5,004 nucleotides of DNA from Acidobacteriota bacterium (lineage in GTDB: Bacteria; Acidobacteriota; Vicinamibacteria; Marinacidobacterales; SMYC01), in the NCBI GenBank assembly GCA_029263435.1, contig JAJCXL010000125.1:1-5004 (forward strand), written 5' to 3'. The position numbers and the translations under genes were made by a program. The notes under the pieces are model-generated. The model worked only from the letters and a program-made list of their open reading frames with translations, searched no databases and was not told the origin of the DNA. Positions within the stretch are counted from its first letter, which is position 1. Each line of letters begins with the position of its first letter. Below are positions 1-4,960 of this stretch, piece after piece.

Positions 1-411
1 CTCGATCTCGAGAATGTCGCCCGTCTTGATGGCGCGCTCCGACAAGAGAATGACGCCGGCGACGAAGTTTTGCGTGATGCTTTGCATCGCGAAGCCGATG
101 GCCACGGCGAACAAGGCGCCTGCAGCGAACAGAGCGGATAGATCGATACCGACGGTCTGAAGCGACACGCCTAAGCCGAAGAGCAACACGACATAGTGCG
201 TGAGACCGGTGATGGTGCCCGCCGCCTTCGAGCCCGCTTTGCTCTTGCTCAACACCCGCCACAACATGTTGCGGATCATGCGAGACACGATGATGGTGGT
301 GAGCAAAACGAGGCCCACCGTAATTAACGTCGACACGGTGAGAGTCGTCTCGCCGATGTCGAAAAGCTTCGTGTCGAGAACGGTTCTCGTCGCTTCCAAG
401 AATCGCTGCAT
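1..411 (-). CDS. MscS-family small-conductance mechanosensitive ion channel (N-terminal part)
   Basis: Seen: reading leftwards from the ATG at 411-409, the frame stays open for 137 codons to the window edge, so the C-terminus is missing. Two hydrophobic segments (about residues 24-46 and 66-88) are followed by the small-residue-rich segment LSALFAAGALFAVAIGFAMQ (91-110), then SITQNFVAGVILLSER (111-126) and KTGDILEIE (129-137). Known: this is the pore-lining TM3 helix and the start of the beta domain of MscS channels, which open under membrane tension to release solutes after osmotic downshock. The short N-terminus (three predicted membrane helices) fits the small MscS class. The start is supported by GGGAGG (complement of 419-424), 7 bases from the ATG. 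The gene lies in the same direction as mobA-like/maf but behind a probable terminator, so it is probably transcribed separately. Family assignment is firm; ion selectivity cannot be judged. Confidence 0.93.
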   Translation of the reverse strand, partial: MQRFLEATRTVLDTKLFDIGETTLTVSTLITVGLVLLTTIIVSRMIRNMLWRVLSKSKAGSKAAGTITGLTHYVVLLFGLGVSLQTVGIDLSALFAAGALFAVAIGFAMQSITQNFVAGVILLSERAIKTGDILEIE

Positions 412-450
412 GTCTTGACCTCCCGTTCGAGAAAACAACAAAAGACCCGG

Positions 451-486
451 GCCGAAAAAAGGGCTGAAAAAAGGGCTGAAAAAAGG
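451..486. repeat. Three tandem 12-bp repeats
   Basis: Three head-to-tail copies occupy 451-462 (gccgaaaaaagg), 463-474 and 475-486 (both gctgaaaaaagg). The first differs from the others at one base. The last copy forms the left arm of the long inverted repeat at 478-504. Read on the minus strand, the array gives a series of six-T tracts separated by CAGCCC/CGGCCC, placed directly after the hairpin that follows maf. The repeats are non-coding and lie between maf and the mscS-like gene. Confidence 0.9.
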
Positions 487-504
487 GGTCTGACCCCTTT
501 TCTC
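478..504 (-). terminator. Probable rho-independent terminator after maf
   Basis: On the minus strand the arms GAGAAAAGGGG (complement of 494-504) and CCCCTTTTTTC (complement of 478-488) form an 11-bp stem with one G-U pair and the loop TCAGA. Further T6 tracts from the 12-bp repeats follow. It starts 13 bases downstream of the maf stop codon, where a terminator is expected. On the plus strand the G-U pair becomes an A-C mismatch, so the structure favours minus-strand RNA. The core is a perfect 10-bp inverted repeat about one central base (481-490, 492-501). The stem is AT-rich in its outer half, so termination efficiency is uncertain, and the palindrome may instead be a dispersed genomic repeat. 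Confidence 0.6.
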
Positions 505-516
505 GGCCGCGGTCTA

Positions 517-1092
517 CTAGCTCAGACCCGGTAGACGCTCCAATCGCCACATGGCGTAGAGTTTTTCGAGGGGCAGGCCCACGACGTTCGTGAAAGATCC
601 TTCGTAGCGCTCGACCAGAAGGCCGCCTTTTCCCTGGGCTCCGTAGGCGCCTGCTTTGTCCAGCGGCTCTTTGGTGTCGACGTACCAGCGGATCTCCTTT
701 TCGGTGAGCGCCCGGAAAACGACCCGGGTCGACGCCACCGCGCTTCGGGCGCGTCTCTTGTCGGCGTGAACGAGCGCTATCCCGCTATAGACCCGATGGG
801 CCCGTCCGGAGAGCTTTCTCAGCATCGCTCGGGCGTCTTTCGCGTCGTCAGGCTTTCCCAAGATGTCGTTTCCGAGCGCCACGGTCGTATCCGCCGCGAG
901 GATCCATGCTTTTGGGTGCCGTGTCGAGACGGCTTCGGCCTTGTCCAATGCGACCCGACGCACGTACTGGCGCGGAGACTCGTTCGGTCGCCGGGTCTCA
1001 TCGACGTCCGGCACCACTTTGCGAAAATCGATGCCGAGATCTTTCAGTAGCGCGGCCCGTCTGGGTGACGAGGAGGCGAGAACGAGGGTCAT
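517..1092 (-). CDS. maf: Maf family nucleoside triphosphate pyrophosphatase (YhdE-like, dTTP/UTP type)
   Basis: The product is 191 residues, the normal Maf length. Seen: N-terminal LASSSPRRAALL (5-16), the phosphate-binding signature; conserved D31-E32; K51; AADTT at 66-70 with the likely catalytic D68; GKP at 79-81; LSGRAHRVYSG (94-104); and DKAGAYGAQGKGG followed by SFTNVVGLPL (145-175). Known: Maf proteins are cytoplasmic house-cleaning enzymes that hydrolyse dTTP, UTP and modified nucleotides to the monophosphate and PPi. The ADT and AGAYGxQG motifs fit the YhdE branch rather than the m7GTP-cleaving YceF branch. The ATG at 1092 was chosen over an in-frame ATG at 1200 because the family begins at this point and GGAGG (complement of 1102-1106) lies 9 bases upstream. 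The start overlaps the stop of the nucleotidyltransferase gene as ATGA (1089-1092), so translation is probably coupled. Function is firm; exact substrate is inferred. Confidence 0.95.
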   Translation of the reverse strand: MTLVLASSSPRRAALLKDLGIDFRKVVPDVDETRRPNESPRQYVRRVALDKAEAVSTRHPKAWILAADTTVALGNDILGKPDDAKDARAMLRKLSGRAHRVYSGIALVHADKRRARSAVASTRVVFRALTEKEIRWYVDTKEPLDKAGAYGAQGKGGLLVERYEGSFTNVVGLPLEKLYAMWRLERLPGLS

Positions 1093-1694
1093 TGACCGAT
1101 ACCTCCGCGAAACGATGCGTAATCGCTCGGCGTGTCGATATCCGTGGTGACGCCCTGATGACGGACCGGTAGCTCGAAGAGATCCTTTTCGTGGTCCCAC
1201 ACCACCTGTCGAGCACCTACCGATGCGGGGGCGTTCGCGATCTCGGGGAACACTTCACGCGCGAAGAGCACCGGGTGGCCTCGCTTCCCATCGAAAACCG
1301 GAAGCACGATCGGGCTCGGGTGAGATTCGAATCGGGCGATGAGAGCGTCGACGACCCTCGGGTCGATATCGGGATGATCCACCGGGCAGAGGAGCGCCCC
1401 GTCGACGTCGTCGATGAGAGACGCGAATCCCGCTTGAATCGAGGAGAGCATGCCGTCTCGATAGCTTGGGTTTTCGACCACGCGCGCATCGCCCAGCTCG
1501 ATATCGCTCCGCAGGGCTCGAGCGTCGTGCCCCAAAACGACGACGAGGGGCGACGCTCGTGAGCGCTCGAAGACCCCCACCAGATGGGAGAGAAACGTCG
1601 TCTCCGAGCCGTCCGGCTCGGGGAAGGGAAGTCGCGCTTTGGGGGAGCCCATCCGTCGTGACTCGCCTGCAGCGATGATAATCGCGGCGATCAT
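1089..1694 (-). CDS. MobA/MocA-like nucleotidyltransferase (NTP_transf_3 family)
   Basis: The product is 201 residues. Seen: an N-terminal nucleotide-binding loop IIIAAGESRRMGSPKARLPF (5-24) with K19; LVVVLGHDA (50-58); GMLSSIQAG (81-89); LCPVDHPDI (102-110) with the probable metal-binding D106; GKRGHPVLF (136-144); GARQVV (160-165); and the C-terminal DIDTPSDY (185-192). Known: this single-domain Rossmann-like fold transfers CMP or GMP from NTP to a phosphorylated acceptor. MocA and MobA members make the cytosine or guanine dinucleotide form of molybdopterin, and other members act on sugar phosphates. No molybdoenzyme gene lies in the window, so a molybdenum-cofactor role is only one possibility. 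The ATG at 1694 is the sole usable start, because the next upstream in-frame codons lack a start before a stop at 1739-1737. No Shine-Dalgarno precedes it. It is the first gene of a two-gene unit with maf (ATGA overlap). Confidence 0.88.
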   Translation of the reverse strand: MIAAIIIAAGESRRMGSPKARLPFPEPDGSETTFLSHLVGVFERSRASPLVVVLGHDARALRSDIELGDARVVENPSYRDGMLSSIQAGFASLIDDVDGALLCPVDHPDIDPRVVDALIARFESHPSPIVLPVFDGKRGHPVLFAREVFPEIANAPASVGARQVVWDHEKDLFELPVRHQGVTTDIDTPSDYASFRGGIGQ

Positions 1695-1714
1695 GGCCGT
1701 GACATAATAGCAAT
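1695..1714. promoter_or_regulatory. Compact divergent promoter region between mobA-like and dciA
   Basis: Only 20 bases separate the two opposite start codons. An AT-rich core gives possible -10 boxes in both directions: CATAAT (1703-1708) on the plus strand and TATTAT (complement of 1704-1709) on the minus strand. Each lies about 6-10 bases from its start codon, which would imply leaderless or near-leaderless mRNAs. Neither gene has a Shine-Dalgarno sequence. No convincing -35 boxes were found. An imperfect dyad (GCCG..ACAT at 1696-1705, ATGT.CGGC at 1713-1721) spans the site. This is a prediction from sequence only. Confidence 0.4.
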
Positions 1715-2179
1715 GTGCGGCAACAGCAGGTGGCCATCAAAGAGCTCTTGCGATTGGCGCTCCCCGCCGACGCTCGCGAGCGCATCTATTCGGTCGAGCT
1801 CATCCACCACGCTTGGCCTCGAGCCGTGGGCGCGGAGCTCGCCAAGCGTTCCGAGCCGGAGGCACTAAGGGGCGGAGTTCTCACCGTCCGGGTCACCGAC
1901 GCGACCTGGGGCAAGATGATCTACAAGCTCCAGGACCGGATCGTCGACAAGCTCAACCAGGAGCTCGGTGGAAGGCTCATCCGCCGCATCAACTTCACCA
2001 AGCGCAGCCAGCTCCAGCATCCATTCGAAGACACGGTGCCGGAAACACCTGCTGCCGAGCCTACGCCTCCCGAGGCGGTGGTCTCCGCCGCGTCGGCCAT
2101 CGAGGAGCCCGAGCTGCGGGCTCTCGTGCTGAGAAGCGCGGCGCGCTATTTGGATGCACAAAGTCAACGGAGGAAGTAG
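1715..2179 (+). CDS. dciA: DUF721 / DciA-family protein (probable replicative helicase loader)
   Basis: The product is 154 residues. Seen: an N-terminal basic helix region (KELLRLALPADARERI, 9-24), W34 in HHAWPRAVG (31-39), LRGGVLTVRVTDATWGKMIYK (51-71, with W65), and IVDKLNQELGGRLIRRINF (76-94). This tryptophan, leucine-and-glycine pattern marks the DUF721 domain. Known: DciA loads the DnaB replicative helicase at the origin in bacteria that lack DnaC or DnaI. After residue 97 come a Pro/Ala/Glu-rich linker (about 103-128) and a predicted helix (131-154) ending in basic residues. The GTG at 1715 is the most upstream start after an in-frame stop at 1700; GTG at 1730 is an alternative. Neither has a clear Shine-Dalgarno. 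The stop lies 2 bases before the thiolase start, and the thiolase Shine-Dalgarno is inside this gene. The domain call is strong; the loader role is by family. Confidence 0.82.
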   Translation: MRQQQVAIKELLRLALPADARERIYSVELIHHAWPRAVGAELAKRSEPEALRGGVLTVRVTDATWGKMIYKLQDRIVDKLNQELGGRLIRRINFTKRSQLQHPFEDTVPETPAAEPTPPEAVVSAASAIEEPELRALVLRSAARYLDAQSQRRK

Positions 2180-2181
2180 AA

Positions 2182-3366
2182 GTGGAAGACGTTTTTATCG
2201 TAAGCGCAGTCCGAACTCCCACCGGGAAGTTTCTCGGCGCACTCAAGGGTTTCAAAGCCACCGAGCTCGGAGCGATGGTCGTGCGTGAGGCGGTGTCTCG
2301 CGCCGGGGTCGAGCCCGCTCGGGTCGACGAAGTCATCATGGGAAATGTCGTCTCCGCGGGCCTCGGCCAGAATCCCGCGCGGCAAGCGGCACTCGGCGCC
2401 GGCCTCGACCCGAGCGTCGCGGCCCTGACGATCAATAAAGTCTGTGGCTCTGGCTTGAAGGCGGTCATGCTGGCGCGACAAGCGATTCTCGCCGGCGACG
2501 CACAGATCGTCGTCGCGGGGGGCATGGAGTCGATGTCGAACGCCCCTTACCTCATCCCCAAGATGCGGGAGGGCTTGCGGCTCGGCCATGGCAAGCTCAT
2601 CGATGCCGTCGTACATGACGGGTTGTGGGACATCTATAACGACTTCCACATGGGCATCACCGGCGAGATGGTTGCCGAAAAGTATGATGTCGCTCGCGAA
2701 GAGATGGACGCCTACGCTGCTGAGAGCCATCGCCGCGCGGCGGCTGCCACCGAGGCCGGGAAGTTCAAGGATGAAATCCTTCCGGTCACGATCCCGCAGC
2801 GCAAAGGTGAGCCTATCGTGATGCAGACCGATGAGCCCATCCGAGCCGACTCCACCGCGGAAGCACTCGGAAAGCTCAAGCCCGTCTTCAAGAAGGACGG
2901 CACCGTCACCGCCGGCAATGCTCCCGGCATGAACGACGGTGCCGCGGCGCTCCTCGTTGCCTCCGCCAAGGCCGTCGAAGAGCTCGGTCTTAAGCCCATC
3001 GCGCGCATCGTCGCGCAAGCGATCTCCGGCCTCGAGCCCGAGTGGGTGATGATGACGCCCGTGCCCGCGGTTCAAAAGCTGATGGAAAAGACCGGCTGGA
3101 CTAACGACGACGTGGATCTCATCGAGCTCAACGAAGCGTTCGCGGTTCAGGCTTGTGCGGTGACCAAAGAGCTATCGCTAGACCGTGACAAGACCAACGT
3201 GCATGGTGGCGCGGTCGCGCTTGGCCATCCCATCGGCGCGAGCGGCGCTCGCGTCCTCACGACGCTTCTCCATGCGCTCAAGGATCGAAAAGGCACTCGC
3301 GGGATCGCGACACTTTGTCTCGGCGGCGGCAACGGTGTCGCCCTGGCGGTGGAGCTCGTTTCATGA
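2182..3366 (+). CDS. atoB: Acetyl-CoA C-acetyltransferase (acetoacetyl-CoA thiolase)
   Basis: The product is 394 residues, the length of biosynthetic thiolases. Seen: VFIVSAVRTPTGKF (4-17); NKVCGSGLKA with nucleophile C88; GGMESMSNAPY (113-123); HMG at 156-158; NEAFA (317-321); GHPIGASG with H349; and CLGGGNG with the acid/base C379. These match C89, H348, C378 and N316 of the Zoogloea enzyme within one position. Known: the enzyme condenses two acetyl-CoA to acetoacetyl-CoA, or runs thiolytically in beta-oxidation, in the cytoplasm as a tetramer. The HMG motif fits the short-chain AtoB/PhaA type rather than FadA. The GTG at 2182 was chosen because GGAGG (2169-2173) sits 8 bases upstream and family homology begins there; the open frame continues upstream to 1813 only as a shadow of dciA. 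The gene is second in the dciA-thiolase-hbd operon and its stop overlaps hbd as ATGA. Confidence 0.96.
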   Translation: MEDVFIVSAVRTPTGKFLGALKGFKATELGAMVVREAVSRAGVEPARVDEVIMGNVVSAGLGQNPARQAALGAGLDPSVAALTINKVCGSGLKAVMLARQAILAGDAQIVVAGGMESMSNAPYLIPKMREGLRLGHGKLIDAVVHDGLWDIYNDFHMGITGEMVAEKYDVAREEMDAYAAESHRRAAAATEAGKFKDEILPVTIPQRKGEPIVMQTDEPIRADSTAEALGKLKPVFKKDGTVTAGNAPGMNDGAAALLVASAKAVEELGLKPIARIVAQAISGLEPEWVMMTPVPAVQKLMEKTGWTNDDVDLIELNEAFAVQACAVTKELSLDRDKTNVHGGAVALGHPIGASGARVLTTLLHALKDRKGTRGIATLCLGGGNGVALAVELVS

Positions 3367-4223
3367 CGATCTCGAAAGTCGCCGTCATCGGGGCGGGCAC
3401 GATGGGAAACGGCATCGCGCAGGTCTTCGCGCAAAACGGCTTCGACGTCTATCTTCGCGATGTCGAGGATGGGTTCATCGACCGTGGTCTCGCTGCGATC
3501 GATAAGAGCCTCGCGCGTCTCGTCAAGAAGGAGAAGCTTAGCCAAGAAGACGCTCAGGCCGCGCGCGATCGGATCGGCTCCGGCACCGAGCTTCGCGGGG
3601 CCAAAGATGCGCAGTTCGTCATCGAAGCCATCACCGAGAACCCCGACGCCAAGCGCTTGGTCTTCGAGAAGCTAGACCAGGTCACCGATAAGGACACCAT
3701 CCTCGCGAGCAACACATCGTCGATCTCGATCACGAAGCTCGCGGCGACGACCTCGCGTCCCGACCGCTTCATCGGCATGCACTTCATGAACCCGGTGCCG
3801 GTCATGAAGCTCGTCGAGATCATTCGCGGTCTCCAAACGTCGGACGAGACCTACCGGGTGACGGAAGAGCTCTCGAAGAAGTTGGGGAAGGTCCCGGTCG
3901 AAGTCAACGATGCTCCGGGCTTCGTCTCTAACCGGGTTCTCATGCCGCTCATCAACGAAGCGATCTTCGCGCACATGGAAGGCGTCGCCACCCCGGAAGC
4001 GATCGACACTGTGATGAAGCTCGGCATGAACCATCCGATGGGCCCGCTCACCCTCGCGGATTTCATCGGCCTCGACGTCTGCCTCAGCATCATGCGAGTG
4101 CTCCATGACGGTTTCGGCGATCCTAAATACCGTCCGTGTCCGCTGCTCATCAAGATGGTCGATGCCGGCTACCTCGGCAGAAAGTCCGGCAAAGGGTTCT
4201 ACGATTATTCCGAATCGAGCTAG
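3363..4223 (+). CDS. hbd: 3-hydroxybutyryl-CoA / 3-hydroxyacyl-CoA dehydrogenase
   Basis: The product is 286 residues, typical for the stand-alone enzyme. Seen: an N-terminal Rossmann motif VAVIGAGTMGNGIAQ (6-20, GxGxxG at 10-15) with D33 at the end of the second strand, favouring NAD; ASNTSSISI (115-123) with S119; GMHFMNPVPVMKLVE (138-152) with H140 and E152; APGFVSNR with N190; and the C-terminal domain motif NHPMGPLTLADFIGLD. S119, H140, E152 and N190 keep the spacing of S137, H158, E170 and N208 in the human enzyme. Known: it reversibly oxidises (S)-3-hydroxyacyl-CoA to the 3-ketoacyl-CoA, the step next to thiolase. The ATG at 3363 overlaps the thiolase stop (ATGA), and GGAG at 3351-3354 is 8 bases upstream. 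The adjacent thiolase makes acetoacetyl-CoA the likely ketone. The direction (butyrate or PHB synthesis, or degradation) cannot be told from the window. Confidence 0.96.
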   Translation: MTISKVAVIGAGTMGNGIAQVFAQNGFDVYLRDVEDGFIDRGLAAIDKSLARLVKKEKLSQEDAQAARDRIGSGTELRGAKDAQFVIEAITENPDAKRLVFEKLDQVTDKDTILASNTSSISITKLAATTSRPDRFIGMHFMNPVPVMKLVEIIRGLQTSDETYRVTEELSKKLGKVPVEVNDAPGFVSNRVLMPLINEAIFAHMEGVATPEAIDTVMKLGMNHPMGPLTLADFIGLDVCLSIMRVLHDGFGDPKYRPCPLLIKMVDAGYLGRKSGKGFYDYSESS

Positions 4224-4739
4224 CTAGACCCTTCGGCCGCGCCACCACCAAATCGCCGCCACGATTGGTCCGACGAGCACGACTTCTCTCGCGACGGCCA
4301 GCCAGTTGTGCAGGCTCAATAGCTTCGCCAGCGTGCCTCGGTAGATGTCGCTGAACAGGGTCACCGGGGCAATGGCGAACTCTTTCGAGAACGGCCACCA
4401 AAGCTCCATCCCGTAGGGCTCCGACGTGTCTTTCGAGAAGGCGTCGAGACCCATGTGAGTGAGATAGGCGGCAAATAAGATGAGCGCGTCTCGTCCCGGG
4501 CTCGCGCGTCCGGAGGCTCTGGCGGCCAAAAACGCTCCCATTGAAAAAAGAGTGGCGAACGCGAGGCTATGGGTGAAATAATGGTGATAGTTTTTACCCG
4601 TCAGGAAGTTCAAGCCGAAATCCAGATCGGCGAAACAGGCCGCGAAAACGGCCGCGAAGAAGAGCCAAAGGTCTTCCCGACGGCGAAAAGCGAAGTAAAT
4701 ACCCGCGCCAGCGAGCGTATGAGCAACCGGTGTAGGCAT
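4224..4739 (-). CDS. YdjM/DUF457-type integral membrane, putative metal-dependent hydrolase
   Basis: The product is 171 residues from the ATG at 4739, or 179 from ATG 4763. Seen: the family-like N-terminus MPTPVAHTLAG (H7), ADLDFG (37-42), HHYFTHSL (52-59), YLTHMGLDAF (92-101, H95 and D99) and several hydrophobic segments (about 24-37, 59-73, 84-98, 150-166), ending in WWWRGRR. Known: DUF457 proteins (E. coli YdjM is one) are inner-membrane proteins with conserved His/Asp residues suggesting metal binding; the substrate is unknown. The ATG at 4739 is preferred because it starts with the usual MPTPVAH. ATG 4763 adds the hydrophobic leader MVVLKFVF, and neither has a clear Shine-Dalgarno. The stop codon abuts the hbd stop with no base between them, tail-to-tail. 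It is divergent from the recA-like gene. Family moderately sure, function unknown. Confidence 0.8.
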   Translation of the reverse strand: MPTPVAHTLAGAGIYFAFRRREDLWLFFAAVFAACFADLDFGLNFLTGKNYHHYFTHSLAFATLFSMGAFLAARASGRASPGRDALILFAAYLTHMGLDAFSKDTSEPYGMELWWPFSKEFAIAPVTLFSDIYRGTLAKLLSLHNWLAVAREVVLVGPIVAAIWWWRGRRV

Positions 4740-4763
4740 GAAAACGAACTTTAGCACAACCAT

Positions 4764-4830
4764 ATCCAGTAGGCGTTTGGTGTCGAAGGTCTATATATGG
4801 TAGTCTGCGCTCCGCCGAGGGGGACGCGAG
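4764..4830 (+). promoter_or_regulatory. Probable promoter segment upstream of the recA-like gene
   Basis: This part of the divergent intergenic region has the only strongly AT-rich stretch (CTATATATGG, 4791-4800) in otherwise GC-rich DNA. TATATA (4792-4797) could be a -10 box on either strand. TTGGTG (4777-4782) resembles a -35 but stands only 9 bases from TATATA; it would be 18 bases from TAGTCT (4801-4806). The pairing is therefore unsettled. A start near 4805-4815 would give recA a leader of about 150 bases. I found no convincing LexA operator of a known consensus here. Confidence 0.35.
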
Positions 4831-4843
4831 CGCGAAATGGCCT

Positions 4844-4931
4844 CGACGGGGTCGTCGTCACGAAGGAGGCTTTACCCTCCCGATTTCGTCGTTCATGGCA
4901 AAGAGCACGGCTCGAACGATCCGGTCGAGCC
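4844..4931 (+). promoter_or_regulatory. Structured 5' leader of the recA-like gene (three inverted repeats)
   Basis: Three inverted repeats follow each other. CGACG (4844-4848) pairs with CGTCG (4853-4857) around GGGT. ACGAAGGAGG (4860-4869) pairs with CCTCC (4876-4880) and TTCGT (4885-4889), interrupted by a CGAT bulge. GGCTCGA (4909-4915) pairs perfectly with TCGAGCC (4925-4931) around 9 bases. The middle stem would bury a GGAGG that has no start codon close behind it. They could be leader RNA structure or, for the last dyad 29 bases before the start codon, an operator. GC-rich DNA makes short dyads common, so function is inferred. Confidence 0.4.
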
Positions 4932-4960
4932 CGAACCTAGGATTGAAAGAAGGAGAATCC

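Noticed and set aside
451..510. Repeats as a CRISPR array.
   Set aside because: The units are 12 bp, contiguous and without spacers; they are simple tandem repeats.
1093..1200. Longer Maf start at ATG 1200.
   Set aside because: The extra 36 residues are basic, unlike Maf N-termini, and are out-of-frame translation of the upstream gene. ATG 1092 has GGAGG and the ATGA overlap.
1813..2181. In-frame upstream extension of the thiolase to a 517-residue protein.
   Set aside because: The extra 123 residues are arginine- and glycine-rich out-of-frame translation of dciA. Family homology and a good ribosome site place the start at GTG 2182.
2164..3075. Long open frame (303 codons) antisense to the thiolase gene.
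   Set aside because: It lies fully opposite a gene with intact catalytic motifs, has no recognisable domain, and its His/Asp/Arg-rich composition is typical of antisense frames in GC-rich DNA.
4569..4754. Plus-strand open frame of 61 codons opposite the YdjM-like gene.
   Set aside because: It is a shadow of the membrane-protein gene, with no ribosome site and no family features.
4821..4960. Complete or permuted two-piece tmRNA gene.
   Set aside because: Only the 5'-end-like motif is present. There is no tag reading frame, T-arm or acceptor partner on either side within the window.
4895..4960. Upstream in-frame start (ATG 4895) for the recA-like gene.
   Set aside because: No ribosome site precedes it and it would translate through the 4909-4931 dyad. 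AGGAG before ATG 4961 is far stronger.
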